The notes under the pieces are model-generated. The model was not told the DNA's origin and did no database searches. It was given only the letters and a program-made list of their open reading frames with translations. From PALSA-555 sp963821325 (GTDB lineage Bacteria; Actinomycetota; Acidimicrobiia; IMCC26256; PALSA-555): a stretch of DNA of 64,000 nt. The translations under genes were made by a program, and so were the position numbers. Shown here piece after piece: positions 52,507-61,848 of this stretch. Positions within the stretch are counted from its first letter, which is position 1. The number at the start of each line of letters is the position of its first letter. The DNA lies in assembly GCA_963821325.1 (NCBI GenBank), contig CAWGDC010000006.1, positions 728,432-792,431 on the forward strand, in the 5' to 3' direction.

Positions 52507-53346
52507 GTGGCCGTGACGACCGCCGCGCTGCCGACCGCCCGACCCCGCGTCGCGACCCGCGACGCGACGCTCCCCGTCCACCCCGCGCTCCTGCAGCTCG
52601 TCGTGCTGCTCTGGTGCTACGCCCTCTACGACATCCTGCGCACGTCGGTGTCCGGGGCGATCGGCCGGGCGATCACGAACGCAGCGCAGATCACCAGCCT
52701 CGAGCGCATCGCCGGCCTCAACGTCGAGGGGACGATCCAGCGTGCCGTGCTGCACGTGCCGTGGCTCGTCGACGCGTGCAACCTCTGCTACTCGTTCACG
52801 CACCTGCTCGCGCCGCCGATCGTGCTCGTCTTCCTCTACCGTCGGGCACCGGCGCGGTTCCGGGTCGCCCGCAACGCCTTCCTGCTCCTCCTGGGGGTCG
52901 CCCTCCTCTGCTTCTGGCTGTTCCCGGTCGCGCCGCCGCGCCTCGTGCCTGGCCCGACCCACCTGGCCGACACCAGCCAGACCTTCAGCCTCCACGAAGC
53001 GCCGTTCGCTGACGTGATCGCCACCAAGAACGCGTCCACTACCCCGACGTGGGTCGGCACGACGAACCCCGTCGCCGCGATGCCGAGCCTCCACGTGGGC
53101 TGGGCCGTGTGGGCGGTCCTCGCGCTCTGGCCGGTGTTGCGCCGCCGCGCGGCGCGGATCCTGGCCGCGGCGTACCCGGCGTTCATGGCGCTCTCCGTCA
53201 TCGTCACGGGCAACCACTGGCTGCTCGACGCCGCCGCCGGCGCGGCCCTCGCCGTGCTCACCTACGCCGCGGCGACGCGAGCGGAGCGACGCTCTGCCAC
53301 GTCAGCGGCGCTCGCGCCCGCGCGACGCCCCGCCACCACGCGCTGA
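52507..53346 (+). CDS. PAP2-superfamily membrane protein, AUR1/IPC-synthase-like
   Basis: The product has about 279 residues and six helices. The active-site motifs are AAMPSLHVGWAVWAVLAL (with the catalytic histidine of P-S-L-H) and VTGNHWLLDAAAGAALAV (H-x3-D). The loop FPVAPPRLVPG precedes them. This is the form of the inositol-phosphotransferase (AUR1-like) branch of PAP2, which in actinobacteria makes phosphoinositol lipids, though simple phosphatase activity is possible. GTG 52507 is chosen; an in-frame start at 52435 is also open. Confidence 0.78.
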   Translation: MAVTTAALPTARPRVATRDATLPVHPALLQLVVLLWCYALYDILRTSVSGAIGRAITNAAQITSLERIAGLNVEGTIQRAVLHVPWLVDACNLCYSFTHLLAPPIVLVFLYRRAPARFRVARNAFLLLLGVALLCFWLFPVAPPRLVPGPTHLADTSQTFSLHEAPFADVIATKNASTTPTWVGTTNPVAAMPSLHVGWAVWAVLALWPVLRRRAARILAAAYPAFMALSVIVTGNHWLLDAAAGAALAVLTYAAATRAERRSATSAALAPARRPATTR

Positions 53347-53713
53347 CCGTCCCGCCGCGGCCCGCGCCGAAGGTGAGTGAGAGACCGCGCACCCGTCGGA
53401 GCGATCCCGCCGCCGCCCGCCGCGTCGCCCCCGCGTCGGCACCGCCGCCGTCGGCACCGCCAGCCGGTGGTGGCGGCGCGTCTGGAGGGTTCACGCCGCC
53501 CGGCGACGCGTCGCGGTTGGCCGCCGACGGCAGTTCACCGCCGCCGCTGGTGCACCACGAGCCGACGGCCGCGAAGGCGTCGCGCATCAACAACCACGTG
53601 CCGCCGCCGACGGCGAGCAGCGGTCAGGGCAAGACCGCGGGCGAGAAGCAGAAGCCTCCTGAAGGAGCTCCCGGCCCCAGCCGTCGGCGCGGCGCTCGGT
53701 AGCGTGCCCTCGG
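53347..53713. other. Gap without a convincing gene
   Basis: These 367 bases carry long open frames on both strands, but the products are Pro/Ala/Arg low-complexity sequence and none has a ribosome site or recognisable fold. The region should hold the promoter of the Ser/Thr kinase gene at 53714. I see no clear hairpin or -10 box. Confidence 0.45.
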
Positions 53714-55183
53714 ATGGAACCGGCCGCTCCCGACCGCATGCTCGGCGGGCGCTACCGACTGCTCCGCCACCTCGCGCGGGGCGGCATGGCCACGGTGTGG
53801 CTCGGTGAGGACACGCTGCTGGCCCGCCGGGTCGCGGTCAAGACGCTGCACCCGGAGCTGTCGGCCAACCAGGCGCTGCGCGTCCGGTTCCGCAACGAGG
53901 CGATCTCGTCGGCGAGCATCGAGGATCCCGGCATCGTGGCCATCTACGACGCGGGTGACGACGACGGCGTCGTGTACATCGTCATGGAGTACGTCGACGG
54001 AAAGGACGTCCGCCAGCTGCTCGACGAGCGCGGACAACTGCCGGTTACCACGGCGGCGCACATCGCCGAGCGTGTCGCGCACGCGCTCGACCAGGCCCAC
54101 GGGCACGGCATCGTCCACCGCGACGTCAAGCCGGCCAACGTCCTCGTCTCCGACGACGGGCGCGTGAAGGTCACCGACTTCGGGATCGCCAAGGCGGCCA
54201 GCGGCGACGACCTGACCACGACGGGCACGGTGCTCGGCACCGCTCGATACCTCGCCCCGGAGCAGGTGCGGGGCGACCCCACGGACGCGCGCGTCGACGT
54301 GTACGCGACCGGGCTGCTCCTCTACGAGATGCTCGTCGGGCGGCTCCCCTTCACGGGCGACACCGACATGGCGATCGCGCTGGCCCGACTCACCGTCCCC
54401 CCTGAGCCGCTGCCTCCGAGCGTGCCGCGCGGCGTCGCCGCGATCGTCGAACGCTGCCTCGCCGACGACCCCGCCGACCGGTATCCCACCGCCGCGGCGC
54501 TGGCGACCGCGCTCGCCGCCGACGCGCACGGTGACCTCACGATGCCGCACGAGGTCACGTCGACGTTCGCCGCACCACCCCGCGCCGCGGTCCCCCGGGC
54601 CGCGCCCCGACCCGTGCCGCCGTCGGCCCCGACGCGTCGTCGCGGCCGCGTCGTCGCGTGGGTCGTAGTGCTCGCCCTCCTCGTCGGCGCCGGCGGGGTC
54701 GGCGCCTACCTCCTCACTCGCTCGGCCGCACCGCGCCCGCGCCCCACGGTGGCGGCCCCGCTCCCGCTCGTCGCGGCGAAGGACTTCGATCCCCTCGGCG
54801 ATCAGATCGAGAACCCCCAGCTCGTCGGGAACGCGATCGACAACAACCCGCAGACCGCCTGGTCCACCGAGATCTACGCCACCCGCAACTTCGGCAACCT
54901 CAAAGCCGGCGTCGGCATCTACGTCACCCTCGCCAAACCGGCGACGATCCACGACGTCACCGTCGACACCTTCGAACACCAGTGGAACGGCGCGATCTAC
55001 ACCGCCACGAGCCCCTCCACGACACTGGCCGGCTGGGGACGCGCCCGCGCCGCCCGGGCCAACCTCACGACCCACACCCAGTTCCCTGTCCCGGCGGCGG
55101 GCCCGGTGCGCAACATCCTGGTCTGGATCACGCTGCTGCCACCGTCCGGGCGCCTCGACATCGACGAGATCCACGTGCGCTGA
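53714..55183 (+). CDS. PknB-type Ser/Thr protein kinase with extracytoplasmic discoidin-like domain
   Basis: The product has 489 residues. The kinase domain (12-275) is complete: glycine loop HLARGGMATVW, lysine in RRVAVKTLH, HRDVKPANVL (catalytic loop), DFGIAKAAS, and a TTTGTVLGTARYLAPEQV activation loop. A Pro-rich linker leads to one membrane helix at ~318-338 (VVAWVVVLALLVGAGGVGAY). Outside lies a ~140-residue beta domain (VGNAIDNNPQTAWSTEIYAT) like a coagulation-factor/discoidin fold. It lacks PASTA repeats, so it would sense a different ligand, perhaps a glycan. No phosphatase gene is next to it. Confidence 0.9.
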   Translation: MEPAAPDRMLGGRYRLLRHLARGGMATVWLGEDTLLARRVAVKTLHPELSANQALRVRFRNEAISSASIEDPGIVAIYDAGDDDGVVYIVMEYVDGKDVRQLLDERGQLPVTTAAHIAERVAHALDQAHGHGIVHRDVKPANVLVSDDGRVKVTDFGIAKAASGDDLTTTGTVLGTARYLAPEQVRGDPTDARVDVYATGLLLYEMLVGRLPFTGDTDMAIALARLTVPPEPLPPSVPRGVAAIVERCLADDPADRYPTAAALATALAADAHGDLTMPHEVTSTFAAPPRAAVPRAAPRPVPPSAPTRRRGRVVAWVVVLALLVGAGGVGAYLLTRSAAPRPRPTVAAPLPLVAAKDFDPLGDQIENPQLVGNAIDNNPQTAWSTEIYATRNFGNLKAGVGIYVTLAKPATIHDVTVDTFEHQWNGAIYTATSPSTTLAGWGRARAARANLTTHTQFPVPAAGPVRNILVWITLLPPSGRLDIDEIHVR

Positions 55184-55208
55184 CGCCGCACCGCGTCGCT
55201 GCGCCCGC

Positions 55209-55869
55209 TCAGGAGGTCCCGGCGCGCTCCCGCGCTCGCTGCTCGCGGTACCACACCGCCGTCGGCAGGTCCGGTGGGGTCGCGCGGCTCCGCTTCAGCT
55301 CGCTGAAGTTCGTGTATCGCGTGAGCCACGCCACGTGCTCCCACAACGCGACGGTGTCCTCGTCGCTCGGGAGCACGCTCACCACCGGGCCGAAGATCGC
55401 CGGGCCGGTCCCCCCGTCGAGGACCAGCGTCGGCACCCCGAACGCACCGGTGCGCTCGAGGAGCGCACCGTGCTCGTCCAGCACCGCCTGCCAGGTGGAC
55501 GGGTCGTCGAGCGCGTCGTCGCACAGCGACTCGTCGAGCCCGACCTCCACGAGCGCCTCCCGGACCATCTTCTCCATGTCGCCGGACGGGGGCGGCTCCT
55601 CCCAGACCCGGCGGCCGAGCGCGGCGTAGAACGGCCCGATCGCCTTCGACCCCTCGCGGTCGCGGATCACGATCGCGGTGCGCAGCGCGGGCGCGGCGCC
55701 GCGCCTCGAGCTCATGCGGGTCCTTCCCCTCCGCCAGGTTCACCACCTCGAGCGAGAACACGCCCCAGTCCAGCTCGACCGCACCGAGCTCCGCGAGGCG
55801 TCGCGCCCACCGCGACGTCTGGTAGCACCACGGGCACAACGGGTCGAAGTGAAACTTCACCTGCTCCAC
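55209..55869 (-). CDS. DsbA/FrnE-family thioredoxin-like oxidoreductase, one frameshift
   Basis: About 219 residues when joined. The start VKFHFDPLCPWCYQTSRWAR holds a C-x2-C active site (CPWC) in the usual place. The frame breaks near 55693 after HELEAR (one extra base) and continues GAAPALRTAIVIRDREGSKA, FYAALGRRVWEE and the cis-Pro loop FGVPTLVLDGGTGPAIFGPV. Cytoplasmic members use mycothiol or similar thiols in isomerisation or disulfide exchange. The start is GTG 55869. It is convergent with the kinase gene and divergent from the hydrolase gene. Confidence 0.82.
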
Positions 55870-55990
55870 GTCGCCTACCCTTGCTCGTCGACCAGCGACC
55901 GTCTCGCTCACGTTACCGCCGCCTCCGAGACACCCCGCCGGCGACGCCCGCACCAACTCGGAGGGCACGATCGATCCCCGGCTGACGCGC

Positions 55991-56833
55991 TTGCAGGGCT
56001 TCGAGGGCATCCATCTCGTCGCCGACGTGTGGGGCGACGACGACGCGTGGCCCGTCCTGCTGATGCACGGCGGCGGCCAGACCCGTCACGCCTGGGGCAG
56101 CACGGCGAGCGTCCTCGCCGAGCACGGCTGGAAGGCCGTCTCCATGGATCTGCGCGGTCACGGCGACAGCGAGTGGGCCCTGAACGGGGACTACTCGTTC
56201 ACGGCGTACGCCGCCGACTGCGTCGCCGTGTCCGACCAGCTCGGCAAGCCGCCGGTGCTCGTCGGCGCGTCCCTCGGTGGGGTCGCCGCGATGCTCGCCG
56301 AGGGGGGCAGCGACCGCACCGTCTCGAGCGGGCTGGTCGTCGTCGACATCACCCATCGCAGCAACCCGGAGGGGATCCAACGCATCCGGGACTTCATGAG
56401 CTCGGGACTCAACGGGTTCGCGACGCTCGACGACGCCGCGGCCGCGATCGCCGCGTACACCCCGAACCGGCGCCGCGGCACCAACCCGTCCGGGCTCATG
56501 AAGGTGCTCCGCCAACGAGGCGACGGCCGCTGGTACTGGCACTGGGACCCGAAGTTCCTCGAGCACGGGCGCACCGAGGTGCCCCGCGAGGACTTCCAAG
56601 CCCTCTTCGAAGCCGCGCTGCGCGGCATCCACGTGCCGACCCTGCTCGTCCGCGGGCTGCTCAGCGACGTCGTCACCGAGGAAGGCGTCCAGGACTTCCT
56701 CGACCAGATCCCCGACGCCCGCCTCGTCGACGTCGGCGGCGCCGCGCACATGGTCGCCGGCGACCAGAACGACGTCTTCTCCCACGCCGTCGTGGACTTC
56801 CTCGAGCACGACATCCGCCCGCGGCTGGGCTGA
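55991..56833 (+). CDS. Alpha/beta-hydrolase
   Basis: The product has about 280 residues. The oxyanion loop is VLLMHGGGQTRHAW, the nucleophile serine is in VLVGASLGGVAAML near residue 92, and the histidine is in VGGAAHMVAGDQND near residue 253. The acid is probably Asp in RGLLSDVVTEEGVQ. These are the usual elements of an esterase, epoxide hydrolase or haloperoxidase. TTG 55991 is the first clear start. The exact N-terminus is open, since the frame runs upstream without a stop. It is followed after 22 bases by the membrane glycosyltransferase gene. Confidence 0.82.
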   Translation: MQGFEGIHLVADVWGDDDAWPVLLMHGGGQTRHAWGSTASVLAEHGWKAVSMDLRGHGDSEWALNGDYSFTAYAADCVAVSDQLGKPPVLVGASLGGVAAMLAEGGSDRTVSSGLVVVDITHRSNPEGIQRIRDFMSSGLNGFATLDDAAAAIAAYTPNRRRGTNPSGLMKVLRQRGDGRWYWHWDPKFLEHGRTEVPREDFQALFEAALRGIHVPTLLVRGLLSDVVTEEGVQDFLDQIPDARLVDVGGAAHMVAGDQNDVFSHAVVDFLEHDIRPRLG

Positions 56834-56855
56834 CCCGCCGTCGACCACTCGTCGA

Positions 56856-58380
56856 GTGAGCACCGACCTCGCGCCGCCCGGCGCGCCACCCCCCCTCGAC
56901 GCGCCGGCACCGTCTGCCCTCGCGCGCTGGCGGGCCCGGCTCCCCTTCACGCTCCTCGTCGTGGCCGCGGCGCTCATCGCCCGAGCACCGGGCTTCTCCC
57001 GTGGGCTCTTCGACCCCGACGAGGCCGCGATCGCGACGATGGGCATGGTCGTGTCACACGGCGGCGTCCTGTACCGCGACGTCATCGACCGCAAGCCGCC
57101 GATCGCGCCCCTCCTCTACGCCCTCTCGTTCTGGATCACGGGCAGCCGCCACCTCGAGCCGCTGCACGTGCTCGCCGCCCTCGAGCTCGCCGGCGCCGCG
57201 CTGCTCCTGGCCGCCGAGGTGCGCCGCCGCGCCGGCACCCGCGCCGCGTGGTGGGCCGCCGGGCTGCTCGTGGCCGGCGCCGTCGCGTTCCACGCGGTCG
57301 ACGCCCAGGCGGCCAACTACTCGCACCTGGCGCTGCTCCCCGCGTGCGGGGCCATCGTCGCGGCGCGCCGCGGCACCACGCGCAGCGCCCTCGCCGCCGG
57401 GGTGCTGCTCGGCCTCGCCACCCTCACCCGCCAGACCTGGCTCATCGGGGTGCTCCCCGCGGCGTTCGCCGCCTGGTACCACGGCGGGCGACGCTGGGTC
57501 CTCGCCGCCGCGGTCGTGGGCACCACCGTCGCCACGATCCTCGCCATCGGGCTCTTCATCCCGTTCGGCCCGTTCGTGCACTGGACGTTCTCGGGCAACG
57601 GGTCGCTGCTCTTCGATCTCGGCCACTCCCACGGGCCGCTGCACCGGGCCGGGCAGGCGATCGAGTACTTCCTCCTCGGCCACGCCGTGGTCTGCCTGCT
57701 CGTCGTGCGTCGCGGCTGGCGGCGTGACGACCTCGACCTGTGGCTGTGGCTCATCACCGGGCTCGTCGCCGTCGCCGCCGGGTTCCGGTACTTCGGCCAC
57801 TACTGGCTCCAGGTGCTGCCCCCCCTCGTCCTGCTCGGCGCGCCGGCGATCGCGACGCTGAACGCCGCTTGGATCCGGTGGGCGCTCGTCGTGCTCGTCG
57901 CCGTCCCCACCGTCTGGTACTGGCAGGCGGCGTGGGTCCCGATCCACGGGAAGAGCAACATCGACACCCGCGCCTTCGCGCTCGTCGCCGAGGTCCGCAA
58001 GCTCACCACCCCGCACGACCGCATCACCGTGTGGGGATCGTTCCCGGAGATCTACTGGCTCTCCGGGCGCGACCCCGCCGGCGCGTTCGTCCTCACCGAC
58101 TTCCTCGTCGGCAAGACCGCCTTCTGGTCCGACGGGCCGCAACGCCTGCCCGACGCCACCCCCGGCGCGCTCCACACCTTCCTCGACAGCATGACGGCCC
58201 ACCCGCCGAAGCTGTTCTTGGACACCTCGACCGGCGCGGTGCGCGCGCTACCAGCACTACCCGACCACCCTGATCCCCGCCGTGCACACCCTCATCGTCG
58301 ACCACTACCGGCCCGTCGCCGTCGTCGACGGCGTCACCATCTACGAGCGCGACCCCGCCGCCCGCCCGTCTGGCCCCTGA
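56856..58380 (+). CDS. ArnT/PMT-type (GT39-like) membrane glycosyltransferase, one frameshift
   Basis: About 507 residues when joined. About ten membrane helices follow a short start. The first extracytoplasmic loop has SRGLFDPDEAAIATMGMVVS (D-P-D-E, the catalytic acidic pair of GT-C enzymes) and VIDRKPPIAPLLYAL. The frame breaks near 58245 in the repeat GCGCGCGC (one extra base) and continues RYQHYPTTLIPAVHTLIVDH and VTIYERDPAARPSGP. It should move a sugar from a polyprenyl phosphate to a glycan, lipid or protein outside the membrane. The start is GTG 56856. Which acceptor is used is unknown. Confidence 0.82.
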
Positions 58381-58483
58381 GCGCCGCGCCGGGGCCGTGT
58401 CGAGTTGAGTACCCGCTACTCAAGCCACCGGCCGGCCCTGCTGCGATGCTGTGCGCGTCTGGGCACCGGAGAGGGAGAGGCTC

Positions 58484-59224
58484 ATGCGGCGCTCGCTCGC
58501 AAAGTCGATCGGCAGCCTCGTCGGGATCGGCGGCGTCGCGTTCAGCATCACGCTGCTGTCCCAGTCGATGCGGGCGGTGGAGGCCGTCGGCGGGTACTGC
58601 GCGTCGGGTGGCCCGTACCAGATCCGCCAGCAGTGCCCGAACGGCGTCGCGGGCACCTTCCCGCTCGCCATCATCGGCGGCCTCATCTTCCTCGGGCTGT
58701 TCGTCTTCTGTGCCAGCGACCGGGGTCGCAGCGTCGCGATGCTCGCCTGGTCGGCGCTCTTCTTGACCCTCGCCTGGAACTTCATCGACTACGGCGTGAA
58801 GGGAGGGAGCGGCGGCGGGGCCGGCTTCCTCATCCCCGGGGTCCTCTTCGTGCTCATGGGGGCGGCACCCCTCTTCTACGTCGTGCCCAACATGTGGAAG
58901 TCGTTCCTCGGTCAGGACCCGAACCAGTCGGCCGCGCCGAGCCCATTCCTCCGCTACGCCGGCGTGGCGTCGACCAGCGCGGGCGAGCCGGCCGCCGCCC
59001 CCTCGTGGCCGTCCACGTCGGGGTGGGGGATGCCCAGCCCCGCCGCCTCGACGGTCACGCCCGCAGCCTCCACGGCGACCGTCGCGGGCACGTCGAGCCG
59101 CGGCTCGGGTGACCTGGCCTCGGAGCTCGAGCGACTCGCGTCGCTGCATCGCCGCGGCGAGCTGACCGACACCGAGTACGAGGCCGCCAAGCAGCGGACC
59201 CTGGCGCAAGGAGGCACGACATGA
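58484..59224 (+). CDS. Membrane protein with C-terminal SHOCT motif
   Basis: The product has 246 residues. Four membrane helices (about 10-30, 60-85, 88-108, 115-140) are followed by a Ser/Thr/Pro-rich linker and the short helical SHOCT motif ELERLASLHRRGELTDTEYE. The role of SHOCT proteins is mostly unknown; many are linked to membrane oligomers. The start is ATG 58484 behind GAGAGGGAGAGG. The stop overlaps the start of a 31-residue peptide by four bases. Confidence 0.7.
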   Translation: MRRSLAKSIGSLVGIGGVAFSITLLSQSMRAVEAVGGYCASGGPYQIRQQCPNGVAGTFPLAIIGGLIFLGLFVFCASDRGRSVAMLAWSALFLTLAWNFIDYGVKGGSGGGAGFLIPGVLFVLMGAAPLFYVVPNMWKSFLGQDPNQSAAPSPFLRYAGVASTSAGEPAAAPSWPSTSGWGMPSPAASTVTPAASTATVAGTSSRGSGDLASELERLASLHRRGELTDTEYEAAKQRTLAQGGTT

Positions 59225-59316
59225 TGAACCGGACGCTCGTCGTCGCCGCCCACCTCGCGTTCATCCTGGTGGGCATCTGGGGTGGCTTCCAGGTCTTCGA
59301 CCTCATCGCCAAGTGA
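59221..59316 (+). CDS. Single-helix 31-residue membrane peptide
   Basis: The reading frame ATG 59221 to TGA 59314-59316 gives one membrane helix (LVVAAHLAFILVGIWGGFQV) with short charged ends. It overlaps the stop of the SHOCT membrane protein by four bases (ATGA), the same coupling used by real operons all over this window. It is likely a true small protein, possibly a partner of that membrane protein. Confidence 0.6.
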   Translation: MMNRTLVVAAHLAFILVGIWGGFQVFDLIAK

Positions 59317-59356
59317 GGGGCGCGCCGGCGGGCGTGCACCCCGCCGGCGACGCTCC

Positions 59357-59761
59357 ATGAGCGCGTCGCCGGCCCACCATCTCGTCGTCGACGGGATGAA
59401 CGTCATCGGGTCGAAGCCCGACGGCTGGTGGCGCGACCTCGACGGCGCGGCGAGGCGCCTGCTCGACCAGCTCGGCGGCGAGGTGACGTCGGACATGGAC
59501 GTCACGCTGGTCCTCGACGGGCGCCCGATCGCCGGGATGCCGGAGGGCCCCCAGCCCGGCGGGGTGCACCTCGTCTACGGCGGCACCGGCCGCGACGCGG
59601 GGGACGACCGCCTCGTGCAGGTCGTCGCCGCGCTCTCGGCGCCCGACGCGGCACGGGTGGTCACCTCCGATCGGGCGCTCGCGGCGCGCGTCACCCGCCT
59701 CGGCGCCACCGTCGAGGGTGCGGCCGCGCTGCGGCGCCGCCTCGACGACGCGGACGCCTAG
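59357..59761 (+). CDS. NYN-domain (YacP-like) nuclease
   Basis: The product has 134 residues. Acidic active-site residues of a PIN/NYN fold are in HLVVDGMNVIGS near residue 12, VTLVLDGRP near 50, and DRLVQVVAALSAPDAARVVT with TSDRALAARVTRLGATVEGA near 105. Such proteins cut RNA, for example tRNA or rRNA in quality control. The start is ATG 59357 and the gene lies 40 bases after the small peptide gene. Confidence 0.82.
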   Translation: MSASPAHHLVVDGMNVIGSKPDGWWRDLDGAARRLLDQLGGEVTSDMDVTLVLDGRPIAGMPEGPQPGGVHLVYGGTGRDAGDDRLVQVVAALSAPDAARVVTSDRALAARVTRLGATVEGAAALRRRLDDADA

Positions 59762-59818
59762 GCGACGGCCGTCATGGGGATGCGAGACTGGGCGCCGTCG
59801 GGCACCCGAGGAGCCGTG

Positions 59819-60631
59819 ATGTCGTACATCGAAGTCGACCAGCCGCGACCCCACGTCACGCTCATCACGCTCAGCCGGCCGGAGCGGATGAACGCGATGG
59901 CCTTCGACGTCATGGTCCCGCTGCGCGAGTGCCTCGAGGCGACCAGCGTCGACAACGACTGTCGCGTCGTGGTCATCACCGGCGCCGGGCACGGCTTCTG
60001 CTCCGGCGCCGACCTCGTCGGCGCCGGTGCTCCACCCCACATCGACGGGCTGCAGCGCACCGGGATCGCCCGCCGCGCCCTCAAGGCGCTCGACGACGTG
60101 ATCCTGGCGATCCGGTCCATGCACCAGCCGGTGATCGCCGCGGTCAACGGCGCGGCGATCGGCGGCGGGTTCTGCCTCGCCGCCGCGGCCGACCTGCGCG
60201 TCGCCGCCGACCGCGCCTACTTCCGCGCCGCGGGCATCAACAACGGTCTGACGTCCACCGAGCTCGGCATCAGCTACCTGCTGCCCCGCCAGATCGGGTT
60301 CGCCCGGGCGTTCGACATCCTCCTGACCGGCCGGGACGTCGCCGCCGAGGAAGCCGAGCGCATCGGGTTCGTGTCCGCGGTGACGTCCGACGCCGAGCTC
60401 CTCGAGCGCTGCTACGCGCTGGCCGCCGGGCTCATCCAGTTCAGCCACGTGGGCGTCGAGCTCACCAAGCAGCTGCTGTGGTCCAGCTTCGAGGCCGGGA
60501 GCCTCCAGGCCCACATGAACCACGAGGGCCACGCCCAGCTCTACGTGCGCCTCACCACCCGCAACTTCGACGAGAAGATCGCCGCGTGGCGGGAGGGACG
60601 CACCCCCGTCTACACCGACGAGGGCCCCTGA
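59819..60631 (+). CDS. Enoyl-CoA hydratase/isomerase family protein
   Basis: The product has 270 residues. The crotonase pattern is complete: RPERMNAMAFDVMVPLRECL, GHGFCSGADLVGAG (oxyanion loop), AAVNGAAIGGGFCLAAAADL and FRAAGINNGLTSTELGISYL with the two acidic positions. LPRQIGFARAFDILLTGRDV follows. It should hydrate enoyl-CoA or carry out a related acyl-CoA reaction. The start ATG 59819 behind GAGGAGCC is preferred over 59774. It is convergent with the amidohydrolase at 60660. Confidence 0.9.
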   Translation: MSYIEVDQPRPHVTLITLSRPERMNAMAFDVMVPLRECLEATSVDNDCRVVVITGAGHGFCSGADLVGAGAPPHIDGLQRTGIARRALKALDDVILAIRSMHQPVIAAVNGAAIGGGFCLAAAADLRVAADRAYFRAAGINNGLTSTELGISYLLPRQIGFARAFDILLTGRDVAAEEAERIGFVSAVTSDAELLERCYALAAGLIQFSHVGVELTKQLLWSSFEAGSLQAHMNHEGHAQLYVRLTTRNFDEKIAAWREGRTPVYTDEGP

Positions 60632-60659
60632 CCCGACCACCGGGCCGGTCGGGCCGCGG

Positions 60660-61787
60660 TCAGGCCGGTGGCGCGGCGGCGAGCTGGTAGAGCCGGGCGC
60701 AGTTCCGCCACACGATGTCGTCGCGGACCACCGGGTCGAGGTCGACGGTCTGCTCGGCGATGATCCGCTGGGACTCGGGCCACGTCGCGTCGCTGTGCGG
60801 ATGGTCGCTCGCCCACATCAGCCGCTCGTGGTTCAACAGGTCGGTCACCTGGAACGCCACCCAGTCGTCCTGGAAGGTGAGGTAGACGTTCTCGCGGAAC
60901 GCCTCGCTCGGCGGCCGGGTCATGGAACGGGCGGTGAGCCAGTTCCGGTGGCGGTGGAAGGCGTGGTCGGCCCGGTACATCCAGTGCGGCGCCCAGCCGG
61001 CGTCCGCCTCGACGCAGACCACCCGCAGGGACGGGTGACGCTCGAACACCCCGCCGAAGATCAGCGTGCCGATGATGTCCTGGCAGCCGCGGATGATCCC
61101 GAGGAAGCTGTTCATCTTCGGGCCGCGGTAGGCCGGGTTCACCAGGTTGTCGTTGTTCGTGAGGATGTGGAACGACAGCGGCAGCTCGAGGTCGGCGGCC
61201 GCCTCCCAGAACGGGTCCCAGCGCGGGTCGTCGTAGTCGCCGTCGTCGTGGCAGCCGGCGAACCCGGGCATCATCACGCCGCGCAACCTGAGGTCCTTGA
61301 TGCGTCGCAGGTCGTCGAGGCCCTCCTCGACGCTGCGCAGCGCCGTCTGGCCCAGCCCGATCAGCCGGTCGGGGGCGAAGCTCTGGAACTCGGCGATCCA
61401 GAGGTTGTACGCGTCGAAGCAGGCCTTCTTGTAGTCGACGTCGGGGTGGTTGCACAGCAGCATCCCCACCGACGGGTAGAGGATCTCGACGGCCACGCCG
61501 TCGCGGTCCTGCTCGCCGATCCGCGCCCGCGGGTCCCACCCGCCCGGGTGCAGCTCGTCCCAGCCGACGTAGGTGAACGGGGAGATGAGCTCCACCGGCC
61601 GGCCCGCGGCGGCGATCATCCCGTACGGGACGCGGGCGCGGCCCTCGTCGATGACCATCACCGCGCCCATCGTCTCGTCGGTGCTCGCGTGCGGGGCGCG
61701 GGCCCGGAACCGCGGGTCGATGCGGTCCAGGTAGCAGTCGCCCGGCTCGGTGACATGCGAATCCGCGGAGATGGTGAACAGCGTCAT
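60660..61787 (-). CDS. Amidohydrolase-2 family protein
   Basis: The product has 375 residues. It has ISADSHVTEPGDCYLDRID (D-x-H), AVEILYPSVGMLLCN, LPLSFHILTNNDN, VVCVEADAGWAPHWMYR and the catalytic aspartate in LMWASDHPHSDATWPESQ near residue 325. This resembles amidohydrolase-2 decarboxylases. It starts at ATG 61787, 61 bases after the thioredoxin-like selenoprotein gene on the same strand. It may share a transcript with that gene and with the GNAT gene before it. Confidence 0.88.
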   Translation of the reverse strand: MTLFTISADSHVTEPGDCYLDRIDPRFRARAPHASTDETMGAVMVIDEGRARVPYGMIAAAGRPVELISPFTYVGWDELHPGGWDPRARIGEQDRDGVAVEILYPSVGMLLCNHPDVDYKKACFDAYNLWIAEFQSFAPDRLIGLGQTALRSVEEGLDDLRRIKDLRLRGVMMPGFAGCHDDGDYDDPRWDPFWEAAADLELPLSFHILTNNDNLVNPAYRGPKMNSFLGIIRGCQDIIGTLIFGGVFERHPSLRVVCVEADAGWAPHWMYRADHAFHRHRNWLTARSMTRPPSEAFRENVYLTFQDDWVAFQVTDLLNHERLMWASDHPHSDATWPESQRIIAEQTVDLDPVVRDDIVWRNCARLYQLAAAPPA

Positions 61788-61848
61788 CCAACCTCTTTCG
61801 ACCGGTCCGCGACGTTACCCGTCACCGGCGAGCGGCGCGCCGGCGCCG

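Noticed and set aside
53258..53593. Minus-strand frame in the gap before the Ser/Thr kinase
   Set aside because: Ala/Gly-rich, no ribosome site, overlaps the end of the PAP2-type gene.
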